From: CAWJPW01 sp963844845
Lineage (GTDB): Bacteria > Acidobacteriota > Thermoanaerobaculia > Thermoanaerobaculales > Sulfomarinibacteraceae
Direction of reading: 5' to 3'
Length of the DNA stretch: 64,000 nt
NCBI GenBank assembly: GCA_963844845.1
Contig: CAWJPW010000011.1
Span: forward strand, 620,001 to 684,000
Both the position numbers and the translations under genes were made by a program. The stretch's first letter is position 1. Each line of letters opens with the position of its first letter. The notes below the pieces were generated by a model. The model made no database searches. It saw nothing but the letters and a program-made list of their open reading frames with translations, and had not been told where the DNA came from. Of this stretch, positions 35,737 to 43,619 are shown in pieces.

Positions 35737-37517
35737 GGCGTGGCTCCACCATAGGCTGGGCGGAACAGGGCCATCTCGACCCAGCGCCCGTGTCCCAGGT
35801 CCATCCCACGAACGCGCTCCACCGTCCTGAAGCGCGCCTCGGGATGGGCAGCGGTGAAGCGATCGAGGTCGCGGGCCCGGGCGATGCCCAGGAAGTCGCC
35901 GCCTGCGCGACCGAGCGCGTCGAGGCAGGCAGCCGCGCGGCAGTTCACGGCCCCCAGCGGCAGCTGGAAGAAGAGCTCGTCGTCACGCGCCTCGTACACC
36001 ACCAGGGTCTCTCCTGGAGCACGCAGATCGAGGGCCCGGGCCGCCGCCCGCGGCCCCACCAGCTCGCGTCCCAGGGCCGGCAGGTAGAGGATGAAGAGCA
36101 CCGCCAGGAACACCGCGGTGCCGGTCGCCACGACCGTCGTTGCCAGGCGCGGATCCTGGCGACCCGCGAGCGCCGCCCACAGGCCGGTCGCCAGCAACGG
36201 CACCGCCGCGACCGCCCCGTGCACGGCGAGCGGCGTCAGCCCGAAGTGCAGCGCCACCCCAACCGGGACCGCCGCCACCAGCACCGCTCCAGCGCCCAAC
36301 AACCCGCGCGGCCACCGACCGAGGAGCACCGGCTCCTCGCCGCCGGAGGCCAGCCAGCCCACCACCAGCAGGATCCCGGCCGGGTACGACGGCATCCAGT
36401 AGTGCACGAGCTTGGTCTCCACCAGTTCCAGCATCACCAGCGGGCCCACCGCCCAGGCCAGGCGAAAGCGCAGCACCGGGTCCGCCGCGAGGGCACGCAG
36501 GCGCGGCCAGAGGCCGGCCGACAGCGCAAACCACGGGAAGGCGACGATCACGGCCGTGACCAGGTAGAAGCCCGGGAAGCCGCCGTGGCTCTCCAGTGCC
36601 GTGAGCGAGCGGGCGACCACGTGCTTGCCGACTCCCACGCGGAAGAACGCGCCGTCGGTAGCCTGCCAGGCGGCCACCGCCCACGGCAGGGTGAGGGCCA
36701 GCAGCAGGGGCACCCCCCACCACCAGCGCAAGCGAGCGAGCAGCCGGCGGCCTCCGGGCCGCCGCAGGCCGTCCACCACTGCCGCCGCCAGCGGCAGCGC
36801 CAGCACGACGGGCCCCAGCCGCCACCATCCCAGGAGCACCAGCGCCGCCAACACCACCAGCTGCCAGCGCGGCCAGCGCCGGGCCAGCGCCCACGCCGCC
36901 ACTCCGGTGGCCACTGCGGTGGCCGGCCCCACCGGCCCCTTGGCGAGGAGCGAGAGCGCCATCCCCAGCCACAGCACCGCCGCCGCACCGGCGCCGCCGG
37001 TACCGGTGACGAGCGCCTCCAAGGCCAGCATCGCCGCCACGGTGGGCAGCAGCATCACCATGTCGGCGGTACACGCCTTGGCCTCGAGGGCGAAGGTGAG
37101 AGTGACCGCGAGCAGTGCTCCAGCCAGAAGTCCCCAGCCTGGACCCCAGCGGCGGCGTGCCCAGAACGCCAGCAGCGCCACGGTGAGCGCCCCGGCGAGG
37201 TTCGACGGCAGCCGTGCGGCCCGTGGCGTGACGCCGAGCACTGCATAGCTCGCCATGGTGCACCAGTAGACGAGGATGGGCTTGTCGTAGCGGTTGACGC
37301 CCCCGAAGGTTGGGACCACGAGGTCGCCCCGCGCCAGCATCTCCCGCGCCGCCTCGGCAAAGCGCGGCTCGTCGCGCCCCACCAGAGGCAGGCTTCCGGT
37401 ACCGGCAAAGAAGAGGCCGAAGGCGAGGAGACCCGCAGCCACCGGCTCGGCCCAGCTCCGCCGAGGCCAGCGCAGCCTGGCCACGGAGCCGGCGAGCCCG
37501 CCGTGCCGCAGCATCAT
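35733..37517 (-). CDS. ArnT/PMT-like membrane glycosyltransferase
   Basis: 594 residues, GT-C fold. Start region with the catalytic acidic motif LVGRDEPRFAEAAREMLARG and GGVNRYDKPILVYW, which is the ArnT signature, then about twelve hydrophobic segments and a ~110-residue soluble C-terminal domain. ArnT moves aminoarabinose from undecaprenyl phosphate to lipid A; this homologue may transfer another sugar. It lies between rmuC and a PAP2 phosphatase that could recycle the lipid carrier. The ATG overlaps the rmuC stop. Confidence 0.83.
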   Translation of the reverse strand: MMLRHGGLAGSVARLRWPRRSWAEPVAAGLLAFGLFFAGTGSLPLVGRDEPRFAEAAREMLARGDLVVPTFGGVNRYDKPILVYWCTMASYAVLGVTPRAARLPSNLAGALTVALLAFWARRRWGPGWGLLAGALLAVTLTFALEAKACTADMVMLLPTVAAMLALEALVTGTGGAGAAAVLWLGMALSLLAKGPVGPATAVATGVAAWALARRWPRWQLVVLAALVLLGWWRLGPVVLALPLAAAVVDGLRRPGGRRLLARLRWWWGVPLLLALTLPWAVAAWQATDGAFFRVGVGKHVVARSLTALESHGGFPGFYLVTAVIVAFPWFALSAGLWPRLRALAADPVLRFRLAWAVGPLVMLELVETKLVHYWMPSYPAGILLVVGWLASGGEEPVLLGRWPRGLLGAGAVLVAAVPVGVALHFGLTPLAVHGAVAAVPLLATGLWAALAGRQDPRLATTVVATGTAVFLAVLFILYLPALGRELVGPRAAARALDLRAPGETLVVYEARDDELFFQLPLGAVNCRAAACLDALGRAGGDFLGIARARDLDRFTAAHPEARFRTVERVRGMDLGHGRWVEMALFRPAYGGATP

Positions 37518-38656
37518 TCGGCTTCCCCCGGGTCCGTGTCCGCCGTCGCCGGCACGGCCTCCAGCCCGCCCAGCGCCGTCACCTGATCCTGCAGTCGACC
37601 GCTGCGCCGCTCCACCTCCGCGAAACGGCCCGTGGCGTTGTGCAGGTGGCGGCCGAGCAGGGCCAGCTCCGCCCGCAGCAGCTCGAGCTCCCGGTCGAGG
37701 GCCTCGATCCTCCGCACGATGTCGCCGGCGTGCCGGTTCACCTCGAAGCCGCGCAGCCCGGTCATCACTGCGCGCAGGTAGGCGTGGAACGAGGCCGGCG
37801 ACACCGGGACCACACGCCGCGTCAGGGCGTAGCCGAGGAGATCAGCGTCGTCGGCGCCGCCGGCGGTCACCACCTCGTAGTAGACCCCCTCGGCGGGCAG
37901 AAAGAGCAACGCGAGGTCGAGCGTCCCTTCGCCGGGGCGCAGGTAGCGGGTGGCGAGCTCGTCCACCCGCCCCTTGAAGGCCCGGGCCAGGTCACGGCGG
38001 GCGACGCGGCGGGCGTCATCGTCCGCCGCCGCCACCAGGCGGCGGTATGACTCCAGGGGGAACTTGGCGTCCACCGGCAGGAGACGGTCACCGAGGCGCA
38101 GGACCGCGTCCACCGTACGGCCGTCGGCGAAACGGTGCTGCAGCTCCCAGAACGCTGGCGGGAGAGCCTGGCGCAGGATCTCCTCAAGCGCCTGCTCGCC
38201 GAGCAGGCCGCGCATCTTCGGCACCTTGAGCACGCTCTCCAGCTCGTCGAGCCCGTGGGCCAGCTCCTCCATGCGCGCGGCCATCTGCGCCACCTGGCCG
38301 AGCTGGCCCTTGAGCGAGCCGAACACCTGGGCGGTGTCGCGCTGCGAAGCGAAGAGATGACCGCTGACCCCTTCGGCGAGAACCTGGAGCTGGCGCTGCA
38401 GCTCGCTGCGGGAGGCAGCCATCTCCGCGGTGAGCGCTGCTCCGGCGGCGCCCTGGGTCTCGGCCAGCTGGCGCCCGAACTCACCCAGCTGGCGGTGGAA
38501 GCGGTCCATGAGGTCGGTGAGCTGAGCCGCGACGAAGCGGCTGTCAGCGCCGCTGTCCCGGCGCCCGGCCCGCGAAGCGGCAACCAGCGCCGCGGCCGCC
38601 GCGACGGCGGTGAGAACCACGAGGGCGAGCTGCCAGGCCTCCACGCCCGCGACCAC
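37514..38656 (-). CDS. rmuC: RmuC-family protein
   Basis: 380 residues. N-terminal membrane segment (LALVVLTAVAAAAALVAA), a long coiled coil (~40-140), the RmuC core (RGLLGEQALEEILRQALP, RTVDAVLRLGDRLLPVDAKFP, LFLPAEGVYYEVV, VSPASFHAYL) and a short C-terminal coiled coil. Core resembles the PD-(D/E)XK nuclease fold; RmuC limits recombination at inverted repeats. GTG start 9 bases after the surE stop. Same strand as surE, ArnT-like and PAP2, so probably one transcript. Confidence 0.93.
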   Translation of the reverse strand: MVAGVEAWQLALVVLTAVAAAAALVAASRAGRRDSGADSRFVAAQLTDLMDRFHRQLGEFGRQLAETQGAAGAALTAEMAASRSELQRQLQVLAEGVSGHLFASQRDTAQVFGSLKGQLGQVAQMAARMEELAHGLDELESVLKVPKMRGLLGEQALEEILRQALPPAFWELQHRFADGRTVDAVLRLGDRLLPVDAKFPLESYRRLVAAADDDARRVARRDLARAFKGRVDELATRYLRPGEGTLDLALLFLPAEGVYYEVVTAGGADDADLLGYALTRRVVPVSPASFHAYLRAVMTGLRGFEVNRHAGDIVRRIEALDRELELLRAELALLGRHLHNATGRFAEVERRSGRLQDQVTALGGLEAVPATADTDPGEAE

Positions 38657-38665
38657 CGCCGTGCC

Positions 38666-39583
38666 TCAGGGCGCCGCCGCGGCCGGCACAGCCTTCAACA
38701 CCCGCGGGCCCTTGAGCAGGGTCACCCAGGGAAGTGCGGGGAAGCTGGTCCAGGCGGTCTGGTCGAGGTCCAGGGGCGTCACCGTGACCCAGCCGGCGTC
38801 GAGCAGGGCGACGTCACCATCGGCAGCGCCGCCCGGGGCGGGCGCCCAGGTGGGCTTGTACCAGCGGGCGCCGTCCTCCTCACGCTCGAGCTTGAAGCCT
38901 TCCACCGACGACGGAGAAAGGTCCATGCGGGCGAGGCGGAAACCGCGCGCGTGCTGGGGGTCACGGGGGATGTTGACGTTGAGGAGGACACCCTCGGGTA
39001 GCGGATGCTCGCGCACCGCGTCGACCAGCGACTTGGCCCAGCGGGCGGCGGTGGCCCAGTCCGGCTGCGGGTCGGACCAGTTCATCTCCAGCGAGAGCGC
39101 AACCGCCGGGAAGCCTGCCAGCACCGCCTCGCGCGCCGCGCCCACGGTGCCCGAGTACCACGCCAGCCGACCCTCGTTCTCGCCGCGGTTGATCCCCGAC
39201 ACCACCAGTGCAGGCGGGTCGGCTGTGAGGACGGCGGCGAGGCCCACGCGCGCCGTGGTCGCAGGCGTCCCGGCCACCGCCCAGGCCGGCGCACCGGCGA
39301 CCGGGGCGTGCGCCCGCACCTCGATGCTGCCGCGGGTGATCACGCTGTGGCCGGCCCCACTCTGCTGCGCAGCCGGCGCCACCACCGTCACGCGGTATGC
39401 CGGATCGGCGCTGAGGACACCGGCCAAGGCGGCGATTCCGGGGGCGTCAACCCCGTCGTCGTTCACCACCATGACGTGGTAGGGGCGGGGCGCCACCGGC
39501 TCCGCCGGACTCGCCCCCGCAGCGGCCGCCAAGGGTGTGAGGAGCAGGAGGGTCAGCGTCTCGAACGTCGTCCGTCGTAGCAT
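38666..39583 (-). CDS. surE: SurE-like 5'/3'-nucleotidase with signal peptide
   Basis: 305 residues. Core of SurE: VVNDDGVDAPGI (metal-binding Asp pair), the QQSGAGHSVITRG loop, VSGINRGENEG and the closing region. Ahead of it is a predicted signal peptide (LTLLLLTPLAAAAGA), unusual because SurE is normally cytoplasmic and ~250 residues, so this copy may act in the periplasm. The ATG at 39583 is preferred: GAGG lies just upstream and a TACACT box about 30 bases upstream. A longer frame begins upstream of that promoter box. Divergent from the symporter pair. Confidence 0.85.
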   Translation of the reverse strand: MLRRTTFETLTLLLLTPLAAAAGASPAEPVAPRPYHVMVVNDDGVDAPGIAALAGVLSADPAYRVTVVAPAAQQSGAGHSVITRGSIEVRAHAPVAGAPAWAVAGTPATTARVGLAAVLTADPPALVVSGINRGENEGRLAWYSGTVGAAREAVLAGFPAVALSLEMNWSDPQPDWATAARWAKSLVDAVREHPLPEGVLLNVNIPRDPQHARGFRLARMDLSPSSVEGFKLEREEDGARWYKPTWAPAPGGAADGDVALLDAGWVTVTPLDLDQTAWTSFPALPWVTLLKGPRVLKAVPAAAAP

Positions 39584-39611
39584 CGGTTCCTCCGATTCGG
39601 CCGTCACCGGA

Positions 39612-39653
39612 GTGTAGCAGAGGGGGTTTGACCCCCGCGGTCCCGCTACAATG
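39612..39653. promoter_or_regulatory. Divergent promoter region between surE and the symporter genes
   Basis: Minus strand: TGCTACACT (extended -10, 39620-39612) for surE. Plus strand: TACAAT (39648-39653) for the small protein and symporter. Between them lies the inverted repeat GGGGG-TTTGA-CCCCC. -35 elements are not convincing. Confidence 0.4.
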
Positions 39654-39694
39654 TCGTCCATCACGCGCCCCGCGCACACGAGCTGGAGCTCGGC

Positions 39695-39811
39695 ATGCAT
39701 CATCACCTGTCGCTGGCCGCCAATCTCCTACTCTGGGTCTTCCCCCTCGTCCTCACCGTGGCGGTGGTCGCCCGAGCGCTCCGGGAGTGGAGCCGGGGAG
39801 AGCTGTCGTGA
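39695..39811 (+). CDS. 38-residue symporter small accessory protein (candidate)
   Basis: Tiny protein with one membrane segment: MHHHLSLAAN followed by LLLWVFPLVLTVAVVA and a basic/acidic end (REWSRGELS). GGAG lies 9 bases upstream. Its TGA overlaps the GTG start of the sodium:solute symporter (GTGA). Small single-span partners encoded just before SSS-family symporters are a known arrangement, and this one fits by size, topology and coupling. No longer frame covers it. Confidence 0.6.
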   Translation: MHHHLSLAANLLLWVFPLVLTVAVVARALREWSRGELS

Positions 39812-41475
39812 GCGGGCTCGCCGCCGACGGCATCATGACCATCGCCGCTGTGATGGCCCTCTACCTCGGCGTTCTCCTCCTCATCGGATGGCGCGCCGCC
39901 CGCCGGACCCACGGCGGCGAGGACTTTCATCTCGCGGGGCGCTCTCTCGGCGCCTGGGCCGCGGGCATCTCCTCCACCGCCAGCTCCGAGTCCGGCTGGG
40001 TCACGCTCGGCGCCGTGGGGATGACCTATACCCATGGGATCTCCGGTCTGTGGTTCGCCCCCGGCTGCCTGCTCGGCTACGTGGTGAACCTCTACCTGGT
40101 GGCGCCCCGCCTCCACGACCTCTCGGCCGAGCAGGGCTCGGTCACCCTCACCGATGTGCTCACCCGACGCTGGGGAGATCCTCGCCACCTGCTGCGCCTC
40201 ACCAGCGTGGTGATCACCCTCGTGGCGATGATGGGCTACGTCGCCGCGCAGATGACCGCGGCCGGCAAGGCGTTCGCCTCCAGCCTGGGGATGGAGGGGC
40301 ACGCCGGATACGTCGCGGGGGTGCTCATCGGCGCCGTGGTCATCACCGCCGTCACCTCGCTGGGAGGCTTCCGGGCGGTGGCGTGGACCGACCTCTTCCA
40401 GGGGCTTCTCATGGCCGCCGCGCTCATCGGCCTGCCGCTCTACGCGGTCTCCCGCCTAGGCGGCTTCGGCGCCCTGGTGACCGGCCTCGGCGCCGTTGAC
40501 CCGGCTCTTCTGACCGCCGGCGGCGACCGCCTGGGCCCGGCCCTGTGGGGCTTCGTGGTGGGTGAGCTGGGCATCGGCCTGGGCTACCCCGGCATGCCAC
40601 ACGTGGTGACCCGCTACATGGCCGCGGCCGGGCAGAGGGAGGTCCGGCGGCTGCGCCTCATCGCCGTGCTGTGGGGCGTGGTGGTGTTCTACGGAGCCGG
40701 AGTCGTGGGCCTCGCCGGGCGGGTGATGATGCCCAACCTCGCCGACGCCGAGCAGACCCTCATGGAGATGGCCGTCCACCTGCTGCACCCGGTGCTCGCC
40801 GGCCTCATTCTGGCCGCGGTCATCTCTGCCGTCCTCTCCACCGTCTCGTCGCAGCTTCTCGTGGCCGCCTCCGCGGTGTCCTACGACGTGGTCGAGGAGG
40901 TATTGGGGCGCGCCGCCGACGATCGGCGCAGCCTTGTGCTGGGACGGATCACGGTGGCCGCCGTCGGCCTCCTCGGCGTGCTGGTTGCACTCACCGGGGC
41001 GCGCCTGGTGTTCTGGTTCGTCCTCTTCGCCTGGTCCGGTCTCGGCGCCGCCTTCGGCCCGCTGGTGCTGCTTGCGGTGCTCGCGCCCCGCGCCGTCGAT
41101 CGCCACGGCGCCCTCGCCGGCATGCTCAGTGGTTTCGGCGTCACGGTGGCCTGGAAGCTGGGCCGCGACGTCGCCGCGAATCCCCTCGCCTTCCGGTTGG
41201 TACCGCTCATCGCGGTGGCGGTCGCCGTGGCCATCCTGGCCGTGGCAACGGCCACGCATGCGGCCACGGCCGCCGACCACGTCGCGGTGGTGGCGGCCGG
41301 CGGCGCCACCCTCGCCTCGTGGTGGCTCGTACAGCACTGGGGCCTACACCACCTCTACGAGCTGGTGCCGGCCTTCTTCCTGGCCGCGGCGATGGCCCTG
41401 CTGGTAAGCCGCTATCCGAGCGGAGGCGGGGTCATGCCGAAGGAGAGCCGCACCGAGCGCCGCGCCTCCTCCTGA
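39808..41475 (+). CDS. Sodium:solute symporter (SSS family)
   Basis: 555 residues with about 13 hydrophobic segments. SSS features: GGEDFHLAGRSLGAWAAGIS, the TASSESGWVTLGAVGMTY region of helix 1 in PutP-type transporters, the FRAVAWTDLFQG block, and GYPGMPHVVTRYMAA. Closest in pattern to sodium/proline symporters (PutP), but the substrate cannot be fixed. GTG start coupled to the small accessory protein. The last 64 bases overlap the 3' end of the convergent aminotransferase gene. Confidence 0.88.
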   Translation: MSGLAADGIMTIAAVMALYLGVLLLIGWRAARRTHGGEDFHLAGRSLGAWAAGISSTASSESGWVTLGAVGMTYTHGISGLWFAPGCLLGYVVNLYLVAPRLHDLSAEQGSVTLTDVLTRRWGDPRHLLRLTSVVITLVAMMGYVAAQMTAAGKAFASSLGMEGHAGYVAGVLIGAVVITAVTSLGGFRAVAWTDLFQGLLMAAALIGLPLYAVSRLGGFGALVTGLGAVDPALLTAGGDRLGPALWGFVVGELGIGLGYPGMPHVVTRYMAAAGQREVRRLRLIAVLWGVVVFYGAGVVGLAGRVMMPNLADAEQTLMEMAVHLLHPVLAGLILAAVISAVLSTVSSQLLVAASAVSYDVVEEVLGRAADDRRSLVLGRITVAAVGLLGVLVALTGARLVFWFVLFAWSGLGAAFGPLVLLAVLAPRAVDRHGALAGMLSGFGVTVAWKLGRDVAANPLAFRLVPLIAVAVAVAILAVATATHAATAADHVAVVAAGGATLASWWLVQHWGLHHLYELVPAFFLAAAMALLVSRYPSGGGVMPKESRTERRASS

Positions 41476-42854
41476 AAGGCGACGAGGCGCTCGTCGCCGG
41501 CGTTCACCACCAGACCGTGATGCTCGAGGTTGGGGTTGCGGCAGAAGCCGTCCAGCGGCACCCCGCCGATACCGGTCTCCAGGTAGAACGCCACGGTTGG
41601 CGGAAGCTCCTGGTCCGCCGCCAGCTGGAGGCAGCGGTCGGAGAGGCGCACGACCGCGTACATGGAGCCCTCCCAGTCGAAGCGCTCGGGGTCGGGCAGC
41701 ACCGGCTGGTGCTGCTCGAGGAGGGCGGCATGACTGGCGAAGGCCCGCTGGAGCAGGAGGTGGCGGCGCCTCTGCAGATGTCGCCCGATGCGCAGCGACA
41801 GCCGCTGCCGCTGGTCCTGCATCTCCTCGTCGCCGGTGACGAACGGAGCGAGCAGCCCCAGCATGACGGCCTGCACGACGTTGGAAGGTCCGGCCATGAC
41901 GTTCTGGGAGTACCGGTTCACGGTGCGTCCGAGATCGTCGGCACGGGTGAGCAGAGCGCCGGCGCGCAGACCCGTGACCCCATGACTCTTGGACAGCGAG
42001 TCGATGAACATCACCGCCCGTTCGAAACGAGGGTCGGCGCCGTACCAGGCGAGCAGCTCGCGGTGGTCTGGATGCAGCCGAACGTACACCGAGTCGAGGA
42101 TTACCGCCGCGTGCGGCCAGCGGTCGAGGACCGCGGCGACGAAGGCAGCGAGCTGGTCGGGCGGCAGAGTCCGCCCGGTGGGGTTGGTCACCGGCATGAG
42201 ATAGACCCCGTCGACCTCGGCATCCGCGGGTACCTGCTCGAGGTCCGTCGCCGCGGGATCCAGGCCGGACGCTCCCGGCGGCAGGGCGAGCACCCGCATT
42301 CCCTGCAGCGCCATCTGGTCGAGGGGACACGAGAAGGTGGGGACCGGCACCAGCACCGTCGCCGGCTCGTGGCCCCGGGTGCGCTCGCGGCGCCGCTCGG
42401 CCACCGCCAGCAGAGCCGCCTGGACTGCCTGGTTGCCTCCATGGAAAACAAAGACCTGGGGCGTCAAGCGGGGTCGGTTGACGACCTCGATGCCAACGTG
42501 CCGAGTCCACATGGCGCTCCACGCGCGGCTCAGCACGGGATGCCCGATGGACTCCAGGTTGTAGCCCATGGGATGCACACCGAGCTGCGCCAGCCAGGTG
42601 GGGACACCCTGGATGCTCGTCTCGAGCAGTGTCTGCCAGTCGTGGCGAAGAGCGGGGTCGACCGGGTCCATCGGCGGTACCGTGCGCCAGTCGAGATCGC
42701 CGATGGCGGTGGCGAGGTCGTCGTAGCCTTGCGCGCGCATGCGACTGACGGTACGGCTCATGAGCCGAATGGGGGCGCTGGAGAACTGGTCGCGGAAGCT
42801 ATCGTAGGCCTCGCGGCGCGCCGCACGCTCGGCACCGACTCCGCTCTCGCCCAT
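41412..42854 (-). CDS. PLP-dependent aminotransferase-like protein (class I/II fold)
   Basis: 480 residues. Fold-type I aminotransferase features: VFVFHGGNQAVQAALLAV at the cofactor phosphate site, MPVTNPTGRTLPPDQL (Asn), AVILDSVYVRLHP (Asp) and the PLP lysine in FIDSLSKSHGVTGLRAG. The N-terminal ~90 residues (MGESGVG... ) are not typical of well-studied families. Reaction and substrate are unknown. The ATG follows GAGGAGGTG and a promoter lies upstream, divergent from the FadR-like regulator. Ends inside the symporter gene region (convergent overlap of 64 bases). Confidence 0.75.
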   Translation of the reverse strand: MGESGVGAERAARREAYDSFRDQFSSAPIRLMSRTVSRMRAQGYDDLATAIGDLDWRTVPPMDPVDPALRHDWQTLLETSIQGVPTWLAQLGVHPMGYNLESIGHPVLSRAWSAMWTRHVGIEVVNRPRLTPQVFVFHGGNQAVQAALLAVAERRRERTRGHEPATVLVPVPTFSCPLDQMALQGMRVLALPPGASGLDPAATDLEQVPADAEVDGVYLMPVTNPTGRTLPPDQLAAFVAAVLDRWPHAAVILDSVYVRLHPDHRELLAWYGADPRFERAVMFIDSLSKSHGVTGLRAGALLTRADDLGRTVNRYSQNVMAGPSNVVQAVMLGLLAPFVTGDEEMQDQRQRLSLRIGRHLQRRRHLLLQRAFASHAALLEQHQPVLPDPERFDWEGSMYAVVRLSDRCLQLAADQELPPTVAFYLETGIGGVPLDGFCRNPNLEHHGLVVNAGDERLVAFQEEARRSVRLSFGMTPPPLG

Positions 42855-42886
42855 AGGGCACCTCCTCCTCACTCCACGGGTCCGCC

Positions 42887-42915
42887 ATGGTACCCGCAGC
42901 CCCGGCCCCGGACAA
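42887..42915 (-). promoter_or_regulatory. Sigma-70-type promoter of the aminotransferase gene
   Basis: TTGTCC (42915-42910), 17-base spacer, TACCAT (42892-42887) on the minus strand. It is 8 bases from the divergent promoter of the FadR-like gene, so the operator there could affect both. Confidence 0.5.
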
Positions 42916-42922
42916 GCCTGGC

Positions 42923-42951
42923 TTGACACGACGACCGCGGGGTGGAAATAT
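42923..42951 (+). promoter_or_regulatory. Promoter of the FadR-like/acyl-CoA ligase operon
   Basis: Perfect TTGACA -35 (42923-42928), 17-base spacer and AAATAT as a weak -10 (42946-42951). The -10 abuts the palindromic operator, as expected for autorepression. Confidence 0.55.
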
Positions 42952-42968
42952 GAATGAGCATTCATTCA
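42951..42968. promoter_or_regulatory. FadR/YsiA-type operator
   Basis: TGAATGAGCATTCATTCA: perfect 7-bp arms TGAATGA / TCATTCA with a 4-base centre. This is the half-site known for TetR-type FadR regulators of fatty-acid degradation. It overlaps the -10 region of the regulator's own promoter. Binding would be relieved by long-chain acyl-CoA. Confidence 0.75.
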
Positions 42969-42983
42969 GTCGTGGAGGGCGCC

Positions 42984-43619
42984 ATGCCAGGGGGTCAAGC
43001 CGCGCGGTCGCTGTCAACACGGGAGATCAAACGTCAGAGAATCCTCCGTGCCGCCATTGAAGTGTTCGCCAACAAGGGATTTTTCGCTGCGCGCATGACC
43101 GATGTCGCACATCAGGCACAGGTCGCGGACGGCACCCTCTATCTCTATTTCGAGGGCAAGGAGCATCTCCTGGTAAGCATCTTCGACGAGGTGCTCTCGC
43201 GCTTCATCGAACGCCTGCGTCTCGAGACGGCGGAGCTCGACGATCCGTCGGACAAGCTTCGCATCATGATCCGGCTGCACCTGGAGACCCTCGGGCGCGA
43301 CCGCTCTCTCGCACACGTTCTGCAAGTCGAGACCCGCCACTCGCGCAGGTTCATGCACCTGTTCAGCCGTGGTAGACTCGGCGAGTATCTCAGTATGCTC
43401 CGCAAGATCGTCGAGGAGGGGCAGGAGGTCGGCCGTTTCCGTCGCGACATCAGTGCCGCACTGGCCACCAACGTCATCTTCGGAGCAGTGGACGAGCTGG
43501 TGACCAACTGGCTGTTGATGGAGGATCCGCAAGACCTGGTCCGCCACCTCGAGCCGCTCCTGGAGTTCCTTTTCGAGGGTCTGGAGCCCTGCGACTTCCA
43601 CGAAGGAGCCCGCCGATGA
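42984..43619 (+). CDS. TetR-family regulator of fatty-acid metabolism (FadR-like)
   Basis: 211 residues from the ATG at 42984, which has GGAGG 6 bases upstream; an earlier ATG (42954) lies inside the operator and is disfavoured. N-terminal TetR HTH (RQRILRAAIEVFANKGFFAARMTDVAHQA, GTLYLYFEGKEHLL) and a C-terminal ligand domain like that of FadR/YsiA proteins. With a perfect FadR-type operator in front and an acyl-CoA ligase coupled behind it (ATGA), it is very likely an acyl-CoA-responsive autorepressor of fatty-acid activation. Confidence 0.88.
   Translation: MPGGQAARSLSTREIKRQRILRAAIEVFANKGFFAARMTDVAHQAQVADGTLYLYFEGKEHLLVSIFDEVLSRFIERLRLETAELDDPSDKLRIMIRLHLETLGRDRSLAHVLQVETRHSRRFMHLFSRGRLGEYLSMLRKIVEEGQEVGRFRRDISAALATNVIFGAVDELVTNWLLMEDPQDLVRHLEPLLEFLFEGLEPCDFHEGARR

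Noticed and set aside
40671..42926. 751-residue open frame on the plus strand
   Set aside because: Out of frame over the symporter and antisense to the aminotransferase; no domain.
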